The notes under the pieces were generated by a model. The model saw only the letters and a list, made by a program, of their open reading frames with translations. It did not search any database and had not been told where the DNA came from. From positions 744,001-808,000 of the forward strand of contig NZ_FXWH01000001.1 of assembly GCF_900177775.1 (NCBI RefSeq): DNA of 64,000 nucleotides, read 5' to 3'. Positions within the stretch are counted from its first letter, which is position 1. Each line of letters opens with the position of its first letter. Shown here in pieces: positions 18,854 to 27,021 of the stretch. Origin of the DNA: Pseudidiomarina planktonica (GTDB taxonomy: Bacteria > Pseudomonadota > Gammaproteobacteria > Enterobacterales > Alteromonadaceae). The position numbers and the translations under genes were made by a program.

Positions 18854-19571
18854 AGCGGCTGCTTACACAGCTACTGCGGCAAGTCCGCAGCAGGTTATTG
18901 AGCAGCACACCGGTTTGGTAAAACGTATTGCCCATCATATGATGGCCAGGTTGCCTGCCAGTGTGCAGGTTGATGATTTGATTCAGGCGGGCATGATTGG
19001 TCTGCTGGAAGCTGCTCGTAATTTTGATAATACCAAAGGTGCTAGTTTTGACACCTTTGCCGGTATTCGTATTCGTGGCTCGATGCTTGACGAAATCAGG
19101 CGCGGCGATTGGGCGCCGCGGTCGGTACACCGTAACGGTAGGTTACTGGCCAGCGCGGTGCGGGAAGTCGAAAATGAAACTGGCCGCGATGCCCGTGACA
19201 TTGAGGTAGCAGAGAAACTTGATATTGGACTTGATGAATATCATCATATGCTAAATGATGTAAGCTCAGGGCGCATGATCGGCATTGAAGATTTGGGTGT
19301 TAGCGAAGATGTATTGGTGGCAGAACACCAAAGTGTTGATCGCAATGAGCCGGAACGTGCCATAGAGCATCAGGCGTTTCATAAAGCACTTGCCAATACC
19401 ATTGCCTCATTACCGGAACGTGAAGCCTTAGTATTGTCACTATATTACGATGAAGAACTAAACTTAAAAGAAATAGGCGAAGTGCTCAGTGTAAGCGAGT
19501 CTCGCGTCAGTCAAATTCACAGTCAGGCAATGGTGCGGTTAAAAGCGCGTATGCAAACCTGGGTTGACTAA
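18837..19571 (+). CDS. fliA: RNA polymerase sigma factor FliA (sigma-28)
   Basis: Alternative sigma factor for late flagellar and chemotaxis genes. The 244 residues contain region 2 (VDDLIQAGMIGLLEA, FDTFAGIRIRGSMLDEIR) and region 4 with the helix-turn-helix (LNLKEIGEVLSVSESRVSQI). In relatives it is restrained by FlgM. The ATG at 18837 lies inside the end of flhG, suggesting coupling. cheY follows after 49 bp. I saw no clear sigma-28 promoter directly before cheY. Confidence 0.96.
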   Translation: MSRVNKAAAYTATAASPQQVIEQHTGLVKRIAHHMMARLPASVQVDDLIQAGMIGLLEAARNFDNTKGASFDTFAGIRIRGSMLDEIRRGDWAPRSVHRNGRLLASAVREVENETGRDARDIEVAEKLDIGLDEYHHMLNDVSSGRMIGIEDLGVSEDVLVAEHQSVDRNEPERAIEHQAFHKALANTIASLPEREALVLSLYYDEELNLKEIGEVLSVSESRVSQIHSQAMVRLKARMQTWVD

Positions 19572-19620
19572 TCAGCGTATTTTTCAGTAACCATGATCGA
19601 GAGCCTCAGCGGAGGGTGCT

Positions 19621-20004
19621 TTGGATAAAAATATGAAAATTCTTGTGGTAGATGATTTTTCTACCATGAGACGTATCATCAAAAACCTATTACGTGACCT
19701 TGGTTTCCAGAACGTATCGGAAGCCGACGACGGTAATACGGCGCTGCCTATGTTGCAAAATGGCGACTACGACTTTGTAGTTACCGACTGGAACATGCCA
19801 GGCATGCAGGGTATTGATTTGCTTAAAGCTATTCGTGCTGACGAGAACCTGAGCCACCTGCCGGTGCTGATGGTTACCGCCGAAGCGAAGCGTGAGCAAA
19901 TCGTTGCAGCCGCTCAGGCTGGTGTGAACGGTTATATTGTTAAGCCTTTTACCGCCGCAACTTTGCGTGAAAAGCTTGAGAAAATATTCGAGCGTATTAA
20001 GTAA
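19621..20004 (+). CDS. cheY: chemotaxis response regulator CheY
   Basis: Single receiver domain of 127 residues. Acidic pocket residues are D11 and D12, the phospho-acceptor is D56 ([10 protein letters not shown]), and T83/K105-equivalents occur in VTAEAK and YIVKPF. Phospho-CheY binds the flagellar switch to change rotation. The start is a TTG at 19621 with GGAGGG ideally placed upstream; MDKNMKIL is also the start in Shewanella CheY. An ATG at 19633 is the alternative. Confidence 0.96.
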   Translation: MDKNMKILVVDDFSTMRRIIKNLLRDLGFQNVSEADDGNTALPMLQNGDYDFVVTDWNMPGMQGIDLLKAIRADENLSHLPVLMVTAEAKREQIVAAAQAGVNGYIVKPFTAATLREKLEKIFERIK

Positions 20005-20021
20005 TCTAACGGGATCCAATT

Positions 20022-20768
20022 ATGGCTTCAGATAGCATTCGGATCTCGCTGGCGCAAGCCAAGGAGCTCGTTGAACTATTAGAGCAAGGCGAACAAGCGC
20101 AAGCAGATGCCCTTCTTGGCGAAATCGTCAAAGTCCAACACGATGAGTTATTTGCATCGGTAGGCAGGCTTACGCGCGATTTGCATGACTCGTTACAGGA
20201 TTTCCACGTAGACCCGCGGTTAGAGTCGTTAATGGAAGACGAGCTTCCGGATGCGAAGAACCGCCTCAACTATGTTATTCAACGTACCGAAGATGCCGCT
20301 AACAGAACCATGGATGCGGTTGAAGCCAGCTTACCTATTGCTGAGCAAATGCATCAGCAAGTTAGTCATATCCAGCCCGTTTGGGACCGTTTAATGAGTC
20401 GTGACTTAGAGCTGAACGAGTTCAAACAGCTTTGCCACGATGTTGATAGTTTTATTCGCGATTCAGGCCAGCATGCTGCGCATTTGCAGGGGCTAATGAC
20501 TGAAGTACTGATGGCACAGGATTACCAGGATATTACCGGCCAGGTGATCCGTCGCGTGATTGAATTGGTACAGGATGTTGAACAAAATCTCATCGAATTG
20601 CTGAAAGTATTCGCAAAACGTGAAGATTCTGAAGTGCAGGCCGATAAGAAAAAAGCGAAGCCTGACAATATTGGCGCAGAAGGCCCAATTATTGACGCAG
20701 AACAACGTGACGATGTAGTAAACGGGCAAGATGAAGTCGATGACTTATTGTCGAGTTTAGGATTTTGA
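20022..20768 (+). CDS. cheZ: CheY phosphatase CheZ
   Basis: Long helical-hairpin protein of 248 residues that dephosphorylates CheY. The catalytic region MAQDYQDITGQVIRR begins at residue 164, placing the key acidic residue and glutamine at D170 and Q174. The C-terminus DEVDDLLSSLGF is the CheY-binding tail, joined by a flexible charged linker. It lies 17 bp after cheY and 13 bp before cheA. The tail resembles the three repeats in CheA (see repeat feature at 21271-21597). Confidence 0.96.
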   Translation: MASDSIRISLAQAKELVELLEQGEQAQADALLGEIVKVQHDELFASVGRLTRDLHDSLQDFHVDPRLESLMEDELPDAKNRLNYVIQRTEDAANRTMDAVEASLPIAEQMHQQVSHIQPVWDRLMSRDLELNEFKQLCHDVDSFIRDSGQHAAHLQGLMTEVLMAQDYQDITGQVIRRVIELVQDVEQNLIELLKVFAKREDSEVQADKKKAKPDNIGAEGPIIDAEQRDDVVNGQDEVDDLLSSLGF

Positions 20769-20781
20769 CGGAGCACAATGA

Positions 20782-22938
20782 ATGAGCTTTGACGTAGATG
20801 AAGACATTTTACAAGACTTTCTGATTGAGGCTGGCGAGATTCTCGAGCAGCTCTCTGAGCAGTTAGTTGAGCTCGAAAACAATCCTGATAATCAAGAACT
20901 CCTGAATGCTATATTCCGCGGCTTCCACACCGTGAAAGGTGGCGCCGGGTTCTTGTCGCTAACGGCGTTGGTTGACACCTGCCACGGCGCTGAGAACGTG
21001 TTTGATACCCTTCGTAATCACCAGCGCAAAGTGACCTCTGAACTCATGGACGTTATTTTGCAGGCGCTGGACACTATTAATGCCCAGTTCGCGGCCACTC
21101 AGGCACGCACCGAGCCAGTTCCTGCCAGCCCTGAGTTACTAGCAGCGTTAGACCGCTTAGCTAAACCGGCTTCGGAAGACGAAGCTGCAGCAGAGCCTGA
21201 AGCAGAACCGGAAGAACCAGCAGCTGAAGAGCCTGCGGCAACGCCTGAAGCCGGCAGCGAAGGCGGCGTTGACGAAATTACCGATGACGAATTCGAAGCG
21301 ATGCTGGACGAACTGCATGGTGGCGGCGCAAGTAAGCCTGCCAAAGCTAGCAAGCCAGCAGCGCCAAAAGCCGAGAGCCCGAAGGCCGACAGCGGCGATG
21401 CCGGTGCTGATGATGAAATTAGCGACGACGAATTTGAAGCTTTGCTGGATGAAATTCACGGCAAAGGTGGGCCTGGTGCGGGCACTCCGCCAGCCGCTAA
21501 AGATACCAGTAAGAGCTCGAAGAAAGAGACTGCTGACGATTCGGATGAAGAAATCACCGATGATGAATTTGAAGCTTTATTAGATGAAATTCATGGCAGT
21601 GGTTCTGCGCCTGCGAAAGACAAGAGTAAAGAGCCGGCCAAGCCAGCTGCAAAACCAGCAGAGAAAAAAGCAGAAGCGGCTAAACCTGCTGCAACGCCAG
21701 CCGCACCAAGCTCAGATAAGCCTGCTGTAGTTGCCGATAAGAAGCCGGCAGCACCAGCTGCGCCACCGCCGGAAACTACCGTGCGGGTGGACACCAAACG
21801 CCTTGACCAGATTATGAACATGGTTGGCGAATTGGTATTAGTGCGTAACCGTTTATTAAGTTTGAGTGTAAATAACGAAGACGAAGAAATGAGTAAAGCC
21901 ATTGCCAACTTAGACGTGGTAACTGGCGACTTGCAGGGCGCGGTGATGAAAACCCGCATGCAACCAATTAAGAAAGTGTTCGGTCGCTTCCCACGCGTGG
22001 TTCGTGACCTGGCGCGTAGCCTGAAGAAAGAAATTAATCTTGAACTGCATGGCGAAGACACCGACCTGGACAAAAACCTGGTTGAAGCACTTGCCGATCC
22101 ACTGGTGCATTTGGTGCGCAACGCAGTAGATCACGGTATTGAAATGCCGGACGATCGTGAGAAAAACAAAAAGCCAAGAACAGGTACGGTATTGTTGTCG
22201 GCCTCTCAGGAAGGCGACCATATTCTGTTGTCGATTAAAGACGACGGTGCCGGTATGGATGCCGAGAAGCTGAAGAATATAGCTATTGGCAAGGGTATTC
22301 TGGATACCGATTCAGCCGCCCGCATGTCGAACGAAGACGCCTACAACCTGATTTTTGCGCCGGGTTTCTCAACCAAAGAGCAAATTTCTGACATATCCGG
22401 TCGTGGCGTTGGCATGGATGTGGTGAAAACTAAAATTAATCAGCTTAATGGTACTGTAAATATTCAGTCCGAATTAGGCAAAGGCACCGAATTAACCATT
22501 AAAGTGCCGCTAACTTTAGCCATTTTGCCTACCTTAATGGTGATGGTAAAAGAGCAGACCTTTGCGCTGCCGCTAGCCGGGGTTAGTGAGATTATTAATC
22601 TTAATATGGATCAAACCAATGTAGTGGACAACCAACTCACATTGATTGTGCGTAAACGCGCAATTCCGTTGTTCTTCTTAGAGCACTGGTTGACTCGCAA
22701 GCCGGACCGTAACCAGCGCAATGAAAACGGTCATGTAGTGGTTGTACAAATTGGCAATCAACAGGTTGGCTTTGTAGTAGATGGCTTAATCGGCCAGGAA
22801 GAGGTGGTTATTAAGCCGCTCGACCTGCTATTACAAGGAACTCCGGGCATGGCTGGAGCAACCATTACCAGTGACGGTGGTATTGCGCTGATCCTCGATA
22901 TTCCGAGTCTGCTAAAATACTACGCCCGTCGCCTTTAA
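20782..22938 (+). CDS. cheA: chemotaxis histidine kinase CheA
   Basis: Central chemotaxis kinase, 718 residues. P1 (Hpt) has the phosphorylated H49 in RGFHTVKGGAG. P3 dimerisation begins at RVDTKRLDQIMNMVGEL (about residue 335). The P4 ATPase shows VHLVRNAVDHGIE, DDGAGMD and GRGVGMDVV, and P5 is CheW-like (LPTLMVMVKEQTFALPL). Between P1 and P3, about residues 130-332, is an Ala/Pro/Glu/Lys-rich linker with three copies of an acidic motif. I see no recognisable P2 domain there. Cotranscribed with cheY, cheZ and cheB. Confidence 0.97.
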   Translation: MSFDVDEDILQDFLIEAGEILEQLSEQLVELENNPDNQELLNAIFRGFHTVKGGAGFLSLTALVDTCHGAENVFDTLRNHQRKVTSELMDVILQALDTINAQFAATQARTEPVPASPELLAALDRLAKPASEDEAAAEPEAEPEEPAAEEPAATPEAGSEGGVDEITDDEFEAMLDELHGGGASKPAKASKPAAPKAESPKADSGDAGADDEISDDEFEALLDEIHGKGGPGAGTPPAAKDTSKSSKKETADDSDEEITDDEFEALLDEIHGSGSAPAKDKSKEPAKPAAKPAEKKAEAAKPAATPAAPSSDKPAVVADKKPAAPAAPPPETTVRVDTKRLDQIMNMVGELVLVRNRLLSLSVNNEDEEMSKAIANLDVVTGDLQGAVMKTRMQPIKKVFGRFPRVVRDLARSLKKEINLELHGEDTDLDKNLVEALADPLVHLVRNAVDHGIEMPDDREKNKKPRTGTVLLSASQEGDHILLSIKDDGAGMDAEKLKNIAIGKGILDTDSAARMSNEDAYNLIFAPGFSTKEQISDISGRGVGMDVVKTKINQLNGTVNIQSELGKGTELTIKVPLTLAILPTLMVMVKEQTFALPLAGVSEIINLNMDQTNVVDNQLTLIVRKRAIPLFFLEHWLTRKPDRNQRNENGHVVVVQIGNQQVGFVVDGLIGQEEVVIKPLDLLLQGTPGMAGATITSDGGIALILDIPSLLKYYARRL
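21271..21597 (+). repeat. Three copies of a 17-residue acidic motif in the CheA linker
   Basis: Copies encode DEITDDEFEAMLDELHG (residues 164-180, 21271-21321), DEISDDEFEALLDEIHG (211-227, 21412-21462) and EEITDDEFEALLDEIHG (256-272, 21547-21597). Start-to-start spacing is 47 and 45 residues. The repeats are well conserved while the sequence between them is low complexity, so the motif is likely under selection as a binding site. Confidence 0.9.
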
Positions 22939-22953
22939 CGAGCGAAGTAAGTA

Positions 22954-24150
22954 ATGACAGTATCTGTATTGGTAGTCGACGACTCTGCCTTTTTCCGTCG
23001 TCGGGTAACCGAAATACTAGAAGCAAATAGTGACATAAAAGTTATTGGCACGGCCAATAATGGTGAAGATGCGGTGGTGGAAGCCAAACGTTTGCGACCC
23101 GATGTCATTACTATGGATATTGAAATGCCGGTGCTAGATGGCATTTCAGCAGTGCGCCAAATCATGGCAACAGCCCCTACCCAAATTCTAATGTTCAGCT
23201 CATTAACGCATGAAGGGGCGCAAGCCACTTTAAATGCGCTAGACGCTGGTGCGGTAGACTTTCTGCCGAAAAAATTCGAAGACATTGCGCGCAATCGTGA
23301 TGATGCGGTGCTGGTATTACAGCAACGGGTGCTGGCCTTAGGTGGTACACGCACTCAGCCGGTATTACGGACGCCGTCGCCAGCGCCCCCTACTAGTGGC
23401 TTATCGTCGTTAGCTGCGCGACTAGGACGTAGCAGTGACGCTAGTTCACGGCGGGAGCCAGCTTCGGCACGTGAGCAAACGCCACCGCCACGGCGCGAAA
23501 CCAGATCTGAACCTGCGGCACGGCGCCCCAGTGCGGCCATTGATGCCGGTTCGCTGCAAACCAGTAGTCAGTATCAGTTACTAGCCATTGGTACCTCTAC
23601 GGGCGGCCCGGTAGCCTTACAGCAAGTACTAACTAAGTTACCGGCAAACTTTCCGTATCCGATTGTGATGGTGCAGCATATGCCAGCCGCCTTCACCAAT
23701 GCGTTTGCGCAGCGCTTAAATGGCTTGTGCCAAATCACAGTTTCAGAAGCCGCCGATGGCGACGTGCTGAAGCCAGGGCATGCTTATTTAGCCCCAGGCG
23801 GTAAGCAAATGCTGATTGAGGGCCGTGCAGGTAGCGGCCGGATTCGTATTCGCGATGACGAAAACGCACGCCTGACCTATCGCCCCAGTGTTGATTTAAC
23901 CTTTGCGTCGTTAGCCAAAAGCTATCAGGGCAAAGTGCTGGGCGTTATTTTAACTGGTATGGGCGCTGACGGCCGCGAAGGCTGTCGTATGCTGAAAGAA
24001 TTGGGCGCTAAAATTTTGGCGCAGGACGAAGCCACTTCGGTGGTATATGGCATGCCGCAAGCAGTAACCCAGGCGGGTATTGCCGAAAAGAATATTCCGT
24101 TACCTGACATGGCGGCGGCAATATTGCGTGAAGTGGGGTACCGGCGCTAA
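22954..24150 (+). CDS. cheB: chemotaxis protein-glutamate methylesterase/deamidase CheB
   Basis: Removes methyl groups from chemoreceptors for adaptation. The N-terminal receiver has DD at residues 9-10 and phospho-acceptor D55 (VITMDIEMP). A 60-residue Arg/Ser/Pro-rich linker leads to the C-terminal esterase domain. Its catalytic serine is in GTSTGGP, the histidine in VMVQHMP and the aspartate in GMGADGREG. The protein has 398 residues. No cheR is present in this window. It overlaps the parA-like gene by one base. Confidence 0.96.
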   Translation: MTVSVLVVDDSAFFRRRVTEILEANSDIKVIGTANNGEDAVVEAKRLRPDVITMDIEMPVLDGISAVRQIMATAPTQILMFSSLTHEGAQATLNALDAGAVDFLPKKFEDIARNRDDAVLVLQQRVLALGGTRTQPVLRTPSPAPPTSGLSSLAARLGRSSDASSRREPASAREQTPPPRRETRSEPAARRPSAAIDAGSLQTSSQYQLLAIGTSTGGPVALQQVLTKLPANFPYPIVMVQHMPAAFTNAFAQRLNGLCQITVSEAADGDVLKPGHAYLAPGGKQMLIEGRAGSGRIRIRDDENARLTYRPSVDLTFASLAKSYQGKVLGVILTGMGADGREGCRMLKELGAKILAQDEATSVVYGMPQAVTQAGIAEKNIPLPDMAAAILREVGYRR

Positions 24151-24941
24151 TGAAAATTTGGACCGTAGCCAACCAGAAAGGCGGGGTGGGTAAAACTACC
24201 ACGGCGGTTGCGCTTGGCGGTTTGTTAGCGCAAAAAGGTAAACGGGTGCTGTTGGTAGATACCGACCCGCATGCGTCGTTAACCTATTATTTTGGCATTG
24301 ACTCAGAAACGCTTGAGTATACGGCGTTCGATTTATTTACCGACACCGGTGCGGTAGGCGTTGACGAGGTTCGCCAGGCTATCTGTAAAACCGCTATTGA
24401 CGGTATTTCGGTATTGCCCTCGAGCATGGCACTCGCCACGCTGGACCGTAAACTTGGCGCACGCAGTGGTATGGGACTGGTACTAAAACGCGCGCTGAAC
24501 TTGTTAAAACATGATTTTGATTACGTATTGATTGATGTGCCGCCAGTGTTGGGGGTGTTGATGGTGAATGCGTTGGCCGCCTGCCGGCGGGTATTGATTC
24601 CGGTGCAAACGGAGTTTTTGGCGTTAAAAGGTTTGGAGCGCATGATGCGTACCATGAGTTTGATTCAGAAATCACAGAATCAGGAACACAGGTATACCAT
24701 TATTCCGACTATGTACGACAAACGTACCCGCGCCTCGCTACTGGCTTATGACAAGTTACGCGAAACCTATCGTGAGAAAGTGTGGCCGGGCATGATTCCG
24801 GTGGATACCAAGTTCCGTGACGCCAGTACCGCTCAGCAGCCACCTAGTTACTATGCGCCTACAGCGCGCGGTGTGCATGCTTATAACGCATTGCTGACTT
24901 ACCTGATTCAACAAGACCGGCAAGTGGAGCAGTTACGATGA
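24150..24941 (+). CDS. parC: ParA-like ATPase, chemotaxis array positioning (ParC type)
   Basis: ParA/MinD family ATPase of 263 residues with Walker A NQKGGVGKTTTAVALG and DTDPHASLTYYFG. In Vibrio the equivalent gene in the same position (after cheB) is ParC, which directs chemotaxis arrays to the cell pole with ParP. It must not be confused with topoisomerase IV ParC. Overlaps with cheB (1 bp) and parP (4 bp) indicate one operon. The role is inferred from position and family. Confidence 0.88.
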   Translation: MKIWTVANQKGGVGKTTTAVALGGLLAQKGKRVLLVDTDPHASLTYYFGIDSETLEYTAFDLFTDTGAVGVDEVRQAICKTAIDGISVLPSSMALATLDRKLGARSGMGLVLKRALNLLKHDFDYVLIDVPPVLGVLMVNALAACRRVLIPVQTEFLALKGLERMMRTMSLIQKSQNQEHRYTIIPTMYDKRTRASLLAYDKLRETYREKVWPGMIPVDTKFRDASTAQQPPSYYAPTARGVHAYNALLTYLIQQDRQVEQLR

Positions 24942-25741
24942 GTCGCTCCAATACAGATAAAGCTATGCGCGAGTATTTGTCGGCGCTGTTAACCGAGGAA
25001 CGTGAAACCCTCACGCAGCCGTTGCGGCACGAGCCGGTAGCACGTTTGCTGGAACAGGTTAAGCCTGAGCCGTTGGTGGAAACAGAAATTAAGTCAGTAC
25101 AGGAAGAACCGGTAGTAGGGCGTATTGCGCCACGCACCGAACCTGTGACCAAAGCGCCACCGCCGCCGGAGCCAGAATCAGAACCGCCGCAAGCAGACGT
25201 ACCAGTTGCTGATGCCGAAATTATTGCTGATGTGGAAGCCCACAAAGGTGACGCTGGTCAGCCGCCTGGTACCAGCATGGAAGAATATCAGCAGCATGAA
25301 TTTCAGGCGCTGTTTTTTAAAGTAGCCGGGCTTACGCTGGCGGTGCCGCTGAAAAGCCTTGGCGGTATTCACAGTATGGGTAAAACCAGTACCTTATTTG
25401 GCAAGCCGGACTGGTTTGTTGGCATTATGACCGAGCGCGACGACAAGTTGCAGGTGGTGGACACCGCACGCTGGGTGATGCCGGAAAAATATAGTGAGAA
25501 ATTAGCCAGCGAGCTGGATTATCAATATTTGATTATGCTGAGTGATAGTAGTTGGGGGCTGGCCTGCGAAGAGCTAGTAACTAGCACCACCATTCAGCCC
25601 GATGCCATTCAGTGGCGTCGAACTGATCAAGGCAAGCGGCCCTGGTTGGCCGGGGTTGTGCGCGAGAAAATGTGCGCGCTATTAAATGTAGATGAGCTGA
25701 TTGCCATGCTTGACAAAGGCATGGGTAGTCAGCAAGGTTAA
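24938..25741 (+). CDS. parP: CheW-like array protein ParP
   Basis: A 267-residue protein. The N-terminal 110 residues are a Pro/Glu-rich, probably disordered region. The C-terminal part is a divergent CheW-like domain (FQALFFKVAGLTLAVPL, IHSMGKTSTLFG, WFVGIMTERDDKLQVVD). This is the arrangement of Vibrio ParP, whose CheW-like part binds CheA and receptors and whose other part binds ParC. Starts in a 4-bp overlap with parC. Confidence 0.85.
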   Translation: MSRSNTDKAMREYLSALLTEERETLTQPLRHEPVARLLEQVKPEPLVETEIKSVQEEPVVGRIAPRTEPVTKAPPPPEPESEPPQADVPVADAEIIADVEAHKGDAGQPPGTSMEEYQQHEFQALFFKVAGLTLAVPLKSLGGIHSMGKTSTLFGKPDWFVGIMTERDDKLQVVDTARWVMPEKYSEKLASELDYQYLIMLSDSSWGLACEELVTSTTIQPDAIQWRRTDQGKRPWLAGVVREKMCALLNVDELIAMLDKGMGSQQG

Positions 25742-25775
25742 CTAACAGCATTCGAAAGGAATGGGAGCAACGGTC

Positions 25776-26273
25776 ATGAGTGATAGCCGTACAGTAAAAA
25801 AAGCAACCGACATAGACGGTAACGATGAGGTGTTGCAGTGGGTTACCTTCCGCCTGGAAGAGGAAACCTACGGTATTAATGTAATGCAGGTGCAGGAAGT
25901 ATTGCGCTACAGCGAAATTGCACCGGTACCTGGCGCCCCTGATTATGTGTTGGGTATTATTAACCTGCGCGGCAACGTGGTGACTGTTATCGACACTCGC
26001 ACGCGCTTTGGTTTGCCTACCACCGAAGTTACCGACAGCACCCGTGTGGTTATCATTGAAGCCGATAAGCAAGTGATTGGGATTATGGTAGATAGCGTTG
26101 CCGAAGTGGTTTACCTGAAAAAATCTGACATCGACAGTGCGCCGAATGTGGGTACTGAAGAAAGTGCTAAGTTTATTCAGGGTGTTAGCAACCGCGAAGG
26201 CGAGCTGCTGATTCTGGTTGATTTGAATAAACTATTAAACGATGAAGAGTGGGATGAGATTTCTCGTCTGTAA
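25776..26273 (+). CDS. cheW: chemotaxis coupling protein CheW
   Basis: Adaptor linking receptors to CheA. Conserved features include WVTFRLEEETYGINVMQV, VPGAPDYVLGIINLRGNVV, VIDTRTRFGL and VDSVAEV. I chose the ATG at 25776, with GGGAG eight bases upstream, over the ATG at 25761, whose AAGGA touches it. The product is 165 residues. Follows parP by 34 bp. Confidence 0.95.
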   Translation: MSDSRTVKKATDIDGNDEVLQWVTFRLEEETYGINVMQVQEVLRYSEIAPVPGAPDYVLGIINLRGNVVTVIDTRTRFGLPTTEVTDSTRVVIIEADKQVIGIMVDSVAEVVYLKKSDIDSAPNVGTEESAKFIQGVSNREGELLILVDLNKLLNDEEWDEISRL

Positions 26274-26294
26274 ATCTGCCCTTGGAGCGCGTTG

Positions 26295-26720
26295 ATGAGC
26301 ATTGGCTTTACGATAGTTCTGTTAATCAGCGTGCTGGCTTTGGCGGTCACTCTGGCAGTGAGTGTTTACTTACTGCGTGAAGTGCGCGAGTTACGCCAGC
26401 AAGTTCAACCATTGCAGGACAGGCTGACCACAGTGACTAAAGCAGCCCATGAAGTACTGCGGCTGCGCAAAGAGTTTCGCGAGTTACAAAGCGGTACTTT
26501 GGGCGTAACTAAGCAGTTGCATAGCCTGGAGCAGGCCAATACGGATTTGCAGTCACGCCTGCAGGAAGTAGCGGACCAGGATCCTGAAAGTAGACAGTAT
26601 CAGCGCGCCGCTAAATTGGTGGCCAGTGGTGCCAGCGTTGAAGAACTTATGCAGGAATGTGAACTACCACGTGCCGAAGCCGAGCTACTGATGTCGGTTC
26701 ACAAACACAGCAACTCTTAA
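26295..26720 (+). CDS. DUF2802 family membrane protein
   Basis: About 141 residues: one N-terminal membrane helix (GFTIVLLISVLALAVTLAV), a predicted coiled coil (LREVRELRQQVQPLQDRL and onward) and a short C-terminal segment (KLVASGASVEELMQECELP) that looks like a helix-turn-helix-type fold. DUF2802 proteins commonly follow cheW in polar flagellates; their function is not known to me. The ATG at 26295 is better spaced from GGAG than the TTG at 26292. Its stop overlaps by 4 bp the convergent FlhB-like gene. Confidence 0.8.
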   Translation: MSIGFTIVLLISVLALAVTLAVSVYLLREVRELRQQVQPLQDRLTTVTKAAHEVLRLRKEFRELQSGTLGVTKQLHSLEQANTDLQSRLQEVADQDPESRQYQRAAKLVASGASVEELMQECELPRAEAELLMSVHKHSNS

Positions 26721-27016
26721 GCCTGTCCGAAGAAACGTCCTTCCGGCATGGTCCAGTGTTCCGGAAAGCGACCATCTAACAAGTACGCAAAGGCAATCAG
26801 CTCCGCAATAATCACATATAAATCGCGCGGTATTTCCTCGCCAACGTCCAGCTGCGCCAAACTGTTGGCCAGTTCTGGGTCTTCATGTACCAACACCCCG
26901 TTAGCTTTGGCTAAATCAATAATCTGCTCGGCCAGGCCGTCAAAGCCCTTAGCTACCACCGAGGGGGCGTTACTACCGTTGTAACCCAGGCCAATGGCTT
27001 GTTTTGATTTACTCAT
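26717..27016 (-). CDS. Stand-alone FlhB C-terminal-domain protein (FlhX type)
   Basis: A 99-residue soluble protein matching the part of FlhB/EscU that follows the NPTH autocleavage site: APSVVAKGFDGLAEQII, LVHEDPELANSLAQL and GEEIPRDLYVIIAELIAF. The NPTH motif itself and the membrane domain are absent. Such proteins occur beside FliK-like genes in several gammaproteobacteria and may act in export specificity switching; that is inference. It lies 5 bp downstream of the FliK-like gene, so they are probably cotranscribed. Confidence 0.85.
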   Translation of the reverse strand: MSKSKQAIGLGYNGSNAPSVVAKGFDGLAEQIIDLAKANGVLVHEDPELANSLAQLDVGEEIPRDLYVIIAELIAFAYLLDGRFPEHWTMPEGRFFGQA

Positions 27017-27021
27017 GTTGT

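Noticed and set aside
21591-22121. 176-codon minus-strand frame opposite cheA
   Set aside because: It mirrors the Ala-rich linker and the P3 region of cheA; no independent evidence of coding.
24150-24941. Plasmid or chromosome partition ParA
   Set aside because: There is no parB or parS, and its position between cheB and parP points to chemotaxis array positioning.
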